64,000 bases of DNA, taken from assembly GCA_030685235.1 (NCBI GenBank), contig MU839233.1:1-64000 (forward strand), given 5' to 3'. The notes beneath the pieces are model-generated. The model worked only from the letters and a program-made list of their open reading frames with translations. It ran no database searches and was not told the DNA's origin. This DNA comes from Copromyces sp. CBS 386.78. Its lineage: Eukaryota > Ascomycota > Sordariomycetes > Sordariales > Sordariaceae. Position 1 is the stretch's first letter. Each line of letters opens with the position of its first letter. Below are positions 55,532 to 64,000 of the stretch, in pieces. Position numbers and translations under genes: made by a program.

Positions 55532-57755
55532 ATCGTGGGGGAGGGGGGGTTTGCCCGTTGCCGAGATTGGCTACTGTGTAACCTAACTACATACTACTAG
55601 AACACGGCACGCGCCTAGATAGTGCATCTAGGCTGACGCATCTAGAATTCCAGCAAGCCAAGCTACTGCATGAACCAGCAAATCTCGCGATATCTTCATT
55701 TTTCAGAGGTCCGTAATCGCTCCCAATCTTTGCTTCCTGGATGACTCCTTCTGCCCATCCAGTTCTAGATTTATGCAGGTCGACCCAAGTGATGCCTGTT
55801 CTATGGTGTCGTGAATCTGGGGTACTTGGGCTAGAGAATGGAGGCCTGCCACAGTTGAGACCGGTAGCAAAGACATTACACCACCGCAAAGCCGGGGAAC
55901 CATCTGTTCGGGAGATTCGAGGGGCACGAGCAAAGTTCAAGGGCGAAACTAGGTTGGACGAACTGGTCAATGCGTTAAGCGTCGGCCAACACCTTCCTAC
56001 GAGTTCGTCATCAACAGCGACTTGTAGCAAGATTACTTGACAACGAACAAACCAACTCTCTCACGGACAACTGGAATATAGCCTATACCAGAGGCATCTG
56101 ATCAAACTACCAAAGGGCTTCAAATTAACGCACTTCGATGCCCAGCATTCCCGGCAATTACAGAGATAACGGCTGCCATGCCAAGAGACTGATGGATCGG
56201 ACTTTGTACACTACCTAAGCAAACCTTTGCCTGGGCCCGCTCCCGCTCGCTGGAGGATAGCCTCATGTGGGGAGGATCGGATGAATCCCGCTACGATCCC
56301 CACTACTTTGCTGTGCTCGACCGGTATCGGAAATGAAGTTTGCAGGCGGAGACGGGCGGATGGACTAGAGGTGCACTACACTAGTGAGATGGCTGGGTTG
56401 TTCTCGATGGCTTCTTTCCAGCTTCTTTTGCTTTGTCTTTGTAGCTTCTAGTTCTGAAACGGTCTGGACTCTCGAGGCTCGATGGTCGTTGATCGGCCGA
56501 ATCTCGACCTGCCGTGTTGATAATGGGCATGTGATGATGAGTTGGTATGAGCTGCTTTGATCGTCAGCTTCTGTTGGCAACACCACCTCAAACATGATCA
56601 CAGAAGTCGAACTCATCGGCTCTGGTTGGGGGTATGGAAAGCTGGCGTCGTTGGTAGGGATCGATTGATTCCGAAATAATGGAATTATTGCACGTTATTA
56701 CCAGTTTCTGAAATTACCGCTAAAACGAGGGACCGTGCACCCAGTGTGGACCGCATATATTTCGATAATTTCACAACTGTTCAATATGCTAATTTGCTTC
56801 CTAATCTCCCTTCAATGCCAGCTTCTATCCAGTAAACCTCTCGAGTCTCGATACCTTCAGCGATACCCCAGTTCGACAGGCCAGAAGCGAGGCCATCCTC
56901 AAGGAGTTCACCCTCATAGATGAACCAGGGCGCGCCCTACAGATTTGGGGGTTTGAGAGCCCAGTCTGTGTGCCTAGTTTACCCCCTGTAAACCCCATAT
57001 TTCAGTCACGTGCGCTGAAACCGATGAAAGGAACATCATTTTTGCAGGAAATTTCTGGAATTTCAGTAATAACCAATTGCAGTTATTAAGTACTGATCGA
57101 TCCCTACTCGTTGGGTGGTTGGAGTTTCCTGATTGTGGACTTGGAGAAGCACCAGGCACGCGGGTAAGTCGGGTATTCGTGCCCGATCCCTGATGGATTC
57201 TTTCACGTGTTGTCTTGGCGCGCTCATGGAAATGAGCCACAAATATCTTCAGCCACGAGGCGATAACAAAGTCTCACTATCACTCCCCAGCCACAACCTT
57301 GCGTGTCCCCGGTGATGCAGGTAAACAAACAGTGAGCCTGGGCAACACCCAATCGCGTCTCCGATCGGCCTGCCGAATGTTTTGTCATTGCAACTTCCCG
57401 ACTACGTATCCCCCACCACCATCGTCCGTCGCAACCATTGTGCGCATTGTCTTGCGCAGCGTGAAGAAACAACAAAACGAAGATTCGACCAAATATCCGA
57501 AATTGACGCATCATTATTGTCCAATCAACGTTCGGGACATGTATCGGTTTCGCGACTAAAAGCACGAGTTCCGATTCCGTTTGCGACAGCCTCGACCTTT
57601 GCGCGATCGCATTCCCAGCCACTGGCCAAAGCCTAGCCAAGCGAGAAAAGACAAGCACCGTTACACTGAGAAGCGAGGGGCGTTCCGACAAATTCCCTGG
57701 AGAAGTAACGGTTCTGGTCGAATCGACGTCCTGCCACAACGGCACATCCGCGGCT
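55532..57755. other. 2.2-kb intergenic region upstream of bir1
   Basis: No gene could be supported; frames at 55587-56030, 56227-56616 and 57133-57745 are short and overlapping. The right part contains the bir1 promoter and leader. Confidence 0.4.
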
Positions 57756-60307
57756 ATGACAGACTACTTCATCTACGAAAATCGTTTGGCGTCTTTTGAT
57801 GGGCAACCTCTGGCAAACAAAGATGGGATACCTCCCGCTGATTCCCGAGGCAAGCTGGTAAAATGGCCGCATAAGTCTTTACCAGCGGATGAGGTCAGTA
57901 AATGGCACCGAAGAGGAGGGAGGAGGTTGACAAAGCCCGAGTGGAAGAGGAGACTGACAGAACCGAACTTCTAGCTCGCAAAAGCCGGATTTTATTTCGA
58001 TCCCATGGTCACTAGTACCGACAATGTAACATGCTTTTTATGCGAGCATTCCTTTGACGGCTGGACACCTGGAGACCATGCGATTCAAGAACATCTGAAG
58101 CATTCGCCATTTTGCGGCTGGGCCGTGACGGCAGCGGTCGAAGCAAACCTGGGAGACTATGGGAAGATGCACCCTCTGGAACCGATTCTTGTCGATGCGC
58201 GGAAGGCTACCTTTGGGGGAAAGTGGCCCTACGAATCCAAGAGGGGATTCAAGTGCAAGTCAAAGCAAGTAAGCACTCCCTCGCACTTGCCCGACCCCGA
58301 GGAGCACAAGCTAACTGGTCGCAGCTTGCTGAAGCTGGTTGGAAGTTCGCACCAACAATCGAGGATGAAGACATGACGATCTGCCCATATTGTCTGCTAG
58401 GAGTTAGCGGTTGGGAACCTGGCGACAAAGCAATGTAAGAAGCATTCACCTCATCCGGCAAGTATCCACTGCGATTAACTAATAACAACCTTGCACGCAG
58501 TGACGAACACCAGAGACGACAGCCTGAATGTGCGTTCTTCCGCCTTCAAGAGGAGTTACCGGCACCGAAGAAGCCCGCGAGAAGAGCCAAAGCACCGAGG
58601 ACATCCAAGGTCACCCACCGCCTCTCTATCCAGCCAGTCGGAATCCCCACCGCAGAAACCTCGGATCAGGTCTCCGCCTCAGATACCGCGGGTGGCCTTG
58701 AGGACATCATTATGGCGCCAACCACGCGGGCAGCAAAGAGCAAAAAGGCAACTGCTAGGAGCCGAAAACCAAAAGCCCAGAAGAAGAAAGAAGAGCCTAA
58801 GGAAACCTTGGAGGACAAGCCAGCAGACGAGCAAGTGCCTGCTGAAGAACCACCAAAAGGACGGAAGCGGGGAAGCGAGTCGATTTCCGATTCTGTGGAC
58901 TCCAATCCGGAGGCGCCTCCGCAGAAGAAGCGGGCAACACGGAGAGGAGGAACAGCGGTCACTGATGCTTCCACTTCAGCCGTGGAAACACAGGACACTG
59001 ACATTCTCGATGCATCATCTCCCAAAAAAACAGCTACCCGCAAGAGAGCTCCCGCCAAAGAAACACAAGGCTTGCGGAAAAGCTCACGAGTCTCCCTGCA
59101 ACACCCTGATTCGACAACGGCTCTGCAGACAGATCTATCGAATGATGAGGCCGCCGATCATCAGATGGAGATCAATGACGCCGATGTTGATCCAGGGCGC
59201 AAGGTGGAGAGTGCAGAATCACAAGAGGAAGCGGATGCTGAGGATCCAATATCTTCATCCGACATCCCCATCCCCAAGAAGGGTCGCGAAGTAGCTGCTC
59301 AGAGGATGTCTAAGCAAGTGAAAAGGATGCAACAATCTCTTCCATTATCCGATCCTGTCGACGAACTGACGGACGGGCCTACTGCTGTGCCCGAAGCCAC
59401 GTCTGTTGCGCCCCAACCAGCACAGCCCGAGCTAGGATCTGGAGAGGATCCAAATATGACGTTGGTCACAAAGAGTAGCGGCCGACCAAGTACGATCAAG
59501 CGGGGAAGGGGACGCCCCTCGAAAAAGTCAACATCTTCCCACGCGTCAAGCGAAATGGTGGAGCAGCAGCGAGCTTCATCTGGGATCCCGCTTCCGGAGA
59601 CCCAAGTCGAGGTTGAGACCCAGACCGAGACCCAGGCCGAGCCTGACACAGAGCGCCGCTTGCCAGCTCTAACTGAGAAAGAGGCGGGCGTTGAAGCGGC
59701 AGTAGAAGAAGCGGTTCCGGAACCTACACCCCAGGCCTCCCCTCCTAAGGCGGCCGTTACTCGTGCTGCGCCAACACCAGCCAGGATGAACAGGTCTCTT
59801 CCTCCGCCACCATCTGAGTCCCCAGATCAACTGTCTCAGCCGCCAGCCACGCCTCGGGCACCTACGGTCGCGCGTGTACCTGAAGAACAGCCACTCGTAT
59901 ACCGCTCGCCATCAATGCAATCCTCAAATGCAGAGAACCGAACCCCAGCAGTCGAGCGACATGCTCTAGTACCAATGGTCACAACACCAGACAGGCCCAC
60001 TTCTCCTTCCAAACGAAAGATTCTGGGCGCCCTCCAAAGCACTACACCCTGGACTGCGGTGGATCTTGATAACATCCTCTCGCCCACCAAGGCTGAATAC
60101 GAAAAGGAAGACGGCATTGACAGGCTTTTGCATAAGGGCAGCGAGCTTACGAGCCCGGAGAAGCGGATGACCGTGGAAGAGTGGATCTATCATAATGCCA
60201 GCTTGGCTGAGCAGAGACTGAAGAGGGAATGCGAGGAGATGGTCTTGGTATTTGAGAATCAGGGTGCCAGAGCTATGCAGGCTTTGGAGGGACTTGTTGT
60301 TGAATAG
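57756..60307 (+). CDS. BIR1/survivin-type chromosomal passenger protein (782 aa)
   Basis: Four exons: 57756-57893, 57975-58268, 58325-58434 and 58501-60307; all introns are GT..AG and in phase. Two BIR zinc domains follow each other: ligands C66, C69, H86, C93 in the first and C164, C167, H184, C191 in the second, each with a GW(T/E)PGD core. The remaining 590 residues are disordered, Lys/Glu-rich and Ser/Pro-rich, with an AT-hook-like KRGRGRPSKK at about 516 and a helical C-terminus (AEQRLKRECEEMVLVFE). That C-terminus fits INCENP/borealin binding in the chromosomal passenger complex. By family the protein localises Aurora kinase to centromeres and spindle. Introns cut both BIR domains. Confidence 0.92.
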
Positions 60308-61259
60308 GGGGTAACTGGTACGAGTATCGGGCACGAGTTATTCAGCATGAAAGGACGGAAATAGGGGCTTTGCATATCGGATTTCTCCTGGTTTCAGGAT
60401 CGGAAAGTATTGGTACGGGCGATACCAGTGGGCATGGGATTCCACGGGGCGTTGCATAGCATGCTTGTTGTTTCAGTCACCTGGGTTTTGGCTTGAGTAG
60501 CATGGAAGGCGTTCTTCCGCAAGTCCAGTCTGATGATTTAAAGAAAACATGTTTGATGGCGTATACAATACAGCAAGAACCTGCATAAAAACAGGTCACC
60601 CTCAAGTTACCTATGTATATCCTTTAGATGATGTTAGCTTCCGAAGATCTGACCGAAGGGCGAGTGTGATAAGAGTGCATTTGGTATTCCAATAGCGGGC
60701 GGTTAGTGGTGATTGGAAGCGTTGACACCAAGAAAGATATCTTGGTAGGAACTTGAAGAGACAGCGAGTAAGAGGCATCATAGGACCAACAAAACGGCAA
60801 AAGCTGAACATAACGACTGGTCTTCCAGTCATGCATATTTGAGGGCTCCGTGTGGTTGTGACATGTATCGACGCACGAGGGTTAGGGTTAAACTATTCAC
60901 TGTCCGTTTTTTTGCGGGCACCCTCCATGACTTCATTGGGGCAGGCAGCCTTGTGAATCTACTTCGGTACAACCACCAATTGCGACCACGCGACGCGCTT
61001 CAACTTTTCGGTTCTTTGACTTCCACCAATTCAAATTTCGAAGGCGACGACAGTATATACGGCAACTTTTCCGGCCGTAATCACCAAGCCAGTACCTATT
61101 TTTGGAGGCCCGTTTGCGCCACCGTATCGCAAAGCAGCCGCCAGCAATAACCGACAACGGACTACAAGCTTACCGGCATCGCAGTAGTAGCAGCAACAGC
61201 AGCTCGACAGCTCGACAACTTTCACGTCGTTATCGCATTCGCACTCCGTAGTCGCTAGA
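60308..61259. other. Intergenic region between bir1 and lea1
   Basis: This 1-kb interval holds the bir1 3' end and the lea1 promoter, including the telomere-like motif at 60878-60890. No further gene is seen. Confidence 0.45.
60878..60890 (+). promoter_or_regulatory. Telobox-like motif upstream of lea1
   Basis: The sequence AGGGTTAGGGTTA contains two telomeric TTAGGG/GGGTTA units 370 bp before the lea1 start codon. Internal teloboxes bind Myb-domain proteins (Tbf1/TRF type) at many housekeeping promoters in fungi and plants. That function here is inference. Confidence 0.5.
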
Positions 61260-62435
61260 ATGAGGTTGACGGCCGACCTGATCAACAACTCCCTTTCCTA
61301 CCTCAATCCTCTCAAGGAGCGAGAGATAGATCTCCGAGGTGCGTTCCATCGAGAAGAGCAGATGCTGCACGGTTGATCTTCGCAAGTTTCCATCCAAAAG
61401 CGCATTGCAAAGAACAGAGTTGATATATCGAAAACCTATGTTGGGTTGGGATAAATTACAATAGGACACAGAATACCTGCTATTGAGAACTTGGGCGTTG
61501 CTGGGGTAAGTCTTTTCATTTCTTTACTGTTTCGTATCTCCCGTCGACGAAACTACCAGAGATCCAGCTTGCTAATCCGTTCTTGGCATAAATATAGCCC
61601 CACGATGCCATTGATTTCACCGACAACGATATCCAAGTGCTGGGCAACTTCCCGCTCTCCCCCCGCATACGCACCCTCCTGCTCGCTCGCAACAGGATTG
61701 CCCAGATCCAGTCGACCCTACCAAATGCGATCCCCAACCTGAAGAATCTCGTCCTGGCGTCCAATAACATTGGCGAGCTGGCGGATCTGGAGGTGTTGGG
61801 AAGGTTTCCTAGGCTCACGCACTTGGTTCTGATGGATAACCCCGTTACCAAGAAGGAGGTACGTCTCTACGCCCCTTCATTTTTTTTTGCGCCTGAGAGA
61901 GACATAGACAGAGAACAGAGAGGCTGGGAAGACAAATGAAATGGATGGGCAGAAAAGGCTGACAATGGGTGTTGTTGACACACAGAACTACCGCTACTGG
62001 GTCCTGTGGCTGTGTCCCCAGGTTCGCTTCCTCGATTACATCAAGGTCAAGGAGGCCGAGAGGCAACAGGCGAGGGAGTTGTTCGGAACGGCTGATGAGC
62101 CGACGGAGTTGGCCAACACGGTATGCACTTTCCTTCCCGAATGCACCCGATTTATGCCAGACCTACTGACATGGAATCTTCCCAAACAATAGATAAAGGG
62201 AATCAAGACCAAGACCTTTGACGTCGGTGCCGGAGCTGCCAACGGTGCGGCCGGCAGTGGTCCTGGTTCGAAACTCTCGCGTCTCAAGCTCACGGAGAAG
62301 GAGAAGAAGAAGTTGCAGGATCTGATCAAGAAGGCCGACAGCTTGGAGGAGATCATCAGGCTGGAGAAGGCGCTCAACGAGGGACGCTTGCCGCCTGGCA
62401 TTATCGCCGAGGATGACGATGTCATGGAGGAGTAA
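61260..62435 (+). CDS. U2 snRNP A' protein (252 aa)
   Basis: Five exons: 61260-61338, 61465-61505, 61598-61858, 61986-62120 and 62193-62435; all junctions are GT..AG with consistent phase, giving MRLTADLINNSLSYLNPLKE and ending DDDVMEE. Leucine-rich repeats are visible (GHRIPAIENLG, IDFTDNDIQVLGNFPLSP, NRIAQIQSTLPNAIPNL, LVLASNNIGELADLEVLGRFPRL) and the capping region NYRYWVLWLCPQVRFLDYIKV is intact. It is the homologue of yeast Lea1 and human SNRPA1, which hold U2B'' on U2 snRNA for branch-site recognition. The C-terminal region is charged and coiled-coil-like (LTEKEKKKLQDLI). Four introns in 760 coding bases is dense for this genome. Confidence 0.93.
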
Positions 62436-62869
62436 AGGAGTAGGAGGAAGGAAGGTAATGGGCCTTTGATCTGAAGTGGTAGATTAGATCACTTCATGTC
62501 CACCATCATATTATGGCTTGCAGAGTTGACAAAGAAGGAAAGGGGGGAGGAGGACTGGCACTTCACAGAGGCTTCAAGAGGTTACATTTGTCGGCGTTCG
62601 GTTCTAGATTGGGTTTGTACTGCAAAATACTCTATACCAAGATACGCAAATTTGTTGCTTGATTCAGAGACACTGGGACATGATATTGGTGTCGCATTCT
62701 CGCTGTAGCAACCTTTCACTGTAGCAATTCACGAGAGGGTCTCAGAAAGGCTACCTTATGATGATAAATATCAAGGGCTCATACTTCTTGTTCTCTAAAT
62801 GTCCTGATCCCTTTCACCAACTCGGGTGTTCGACACGCTTTACCGTCTCTGTACATATGGATAGATCTT
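62436..62869. other. Convergent intergenic region
   Basis: This 0.4 kb separates the 3' ends of lea1 and the histone-fold gene. It holds both 3' UTRs and nothing else I can recognise. Confidence 0.5.
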
Positions 62870-63891
62870 CTAGCCTGTCATGTCCACATCCCCATCATGA
62901 CCTCGATACTGCTGTGACGCCGCCTGCCTCATCTCCATCTGCAACTGCGCGCTAGGATCCTCGTCCGACGTCGTAGCCGGCGGCGACGCCGACAAGATGC
63001 CCCTACTCATACCGCTCATCACACCGGGAGTAGAACTAAAAGGTCGCCCCGAAGCCGACGACATGCCCACACCCACCGCCGTCGTGACTCCCATGTTGGT
63101 AATACCCGTATTAACCCCTCCAGCACCAAGTCCATTCACCGGCGCCGCCAGCCCTCCAATGCTTCCACCGCCAATGCTACCGCTTCCCGTAGCAAGACCT
63201 CCATTCATAGCCATCATAATCGACGTCTGCTGCAACCCGTCAGAACCAGAAGACCCCTTCTGTTTCTTAGCATTCGGCAACATCGCCATCTGATCCCTCT
63301 CATCACCTTGACCCAGATCCTGACCCAGCTGTCCAGACTCCAAGGACATCATAACACCCCCCGTAATCCCCTCAGGAGCCGCTAGTACACCACCAACGCC
63401 AGAACCAGAAACAGCAGCAGCAGTCCCCGCAGGCGGGACAACGGTATCGCTCCCGCCCTTCACGCGGGCTCTAGCCGCGGCTGCTTGGGCTTTGATGGCC
63501 TTGTAAGAAGAAGTCTTGGGGACCACGTCCTCGAGGAACTCGAGGTTGTCGTGGTGGGAGACGGCAGCGGCGACGTCCTTGTACTGCACGTTGCGGCGCG
63601 GCTTGCGCTCGGCGCGCGCCATGTTCTGGGCTTCGGAGGCCAGGTGTTGGATGAACATTTCGGTGGCCAGGGTGATCACGAAGGCGGCGTTGTTGGAGCA
63701 GACTGTGATGTCGGGGTCGACGGCGATGATTTTTTTGACTCTGGTCACTAGTTTTCGTTGGGAAATGTGTTAGTTGGTTTTGCTTCGGAGTGAGTGAGTG
63801 AATGAGTCTTGGGGGATATATCCTTACGAGGCAATTGAGTTTGACCTGTCACCTCCTTTCGGGGAGGAATTGCTGTGGTGTTGTAGGGCAT
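62870..63891 (-). CDS. Histone-fold protein of the Dpb3/POLE4/CHRAC type (313 aa)
   Basis: Exon 1 is 63891-63828 and exon 2 is 63747-62870, joined by a GTAAGG..CTAG intron that restores the N-terminus with TRVKKIIAVDPDI. A CBFD/NF-YB/HMF histone fold covers about residues 22-100: CSNNAAFVITLATEMFIQHL, RRNVQYKDVAAAV and the diagnostic NLEFLEDVVP. This points to the DNA polymerase epsilon / chromatin accessibility subunit branch rather than to HAP5. The remaining 200 residues are Gly/Ala/Met-rich and disordered. By family it pairs with a Dpb4-like partner in the nucleus. HAP-type transcription factor annotation is possible but less likely. Confidence 0.8.
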
Positions 63892-64000
63892 CTTGTCGGC
63901 GTGGAGAATGCTGGCTCTCCCAAAGAAATTTGTGAGGTGATTCAGGAACGAAGTGAATCTTGTACTGCTGAGTGAGGGGGGAAATAAGTCGAGGTTCTTT

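Overview
The window is nuclear DNA of a filamentous ascomycete, most probably Neurospora or a very close relative such as Sordaria. The evidence is short phase-consistent GT..AG introns with CTAAC-type branch sites, a gene encoding a protein nearly identical to the Neurospora crassa neutral amino acid permease MTR (51451-52925), and two very AT-rich blocks whose transposon reading frames are full of stop codons and C-to-T / G-to-A changes on both strands, the signature of repeat-induced point mutation (RIP).

Layout. 1-571: non-repeat DNA with a three-copy 18-bp repeat. 572-2578: the 3' end of a mutated Ty3/gypsy element. 2808-13818: nested block I, a pogo-type DNA transposon (50-bp TIRs, TA flanks) whose minus-strand transposase gene is split by a complete 8.0-kb Ty3/gypsy element (LTRs 4230-4461 and 11982-12213, 5-bp TSD). 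That element is itself split by an 846-bp TIR element with an 8-bp TSD (6561-7406). 14026-35017: ordinary genes: PQ-loop membrane protein (-), WD40 WRAP53/Swt21-like protein (+), a large ERCC4-nuclease-fold protein (-), a Zn2Cys6 transcription factor (-), tRNA-Leu(CAG) with an intron (+), a CoA-binding-domain protein (-), a class I methyltransferase (+), the myosin light chain Cdc4 (+) and an M3 metallopeptidase (+). 36624-48895: nested block II repeats the same architecture with different elements. A second pogo-type transposon is split by a second gypsy element (38498-47134), which is split by a larger member (1454 bp) of the same 8-bp-TSD TIR family. A separate 552-bp element with a 9-bp TSD sits near the left end. 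51451-63891: mtr (-), a decayed gene remnant (-), bir1 (+), lea1 (+) and a histone-fold Dpb3/POLE4-like gene (-).

The host genes are housekeeping genes and do not form one pathway: amino acid uptake (mtr), chromosome segregation (bir1), cytokinesis (cdc4), splicing (lea1), RNP biogenesis (WRAP53/Swt21-like), replication or chromatin (Dpb3-like) and peptide turnover (M3 peptidase). They have no operon-like relation. The exon models given were built by reading splice sites and checking phase, and every total is divisible by three. Two genes need GC..AG introns with the donor GCAAGT.

The most notable features are the two independent three-level nested transposon stacks, where one copy supplies the empty site of the other, the modular 8-bp-TSD TIR family with interchangeable middles, the two GC-AG introns, and a hexapeptide-repeat tail on the M3 peptidase.
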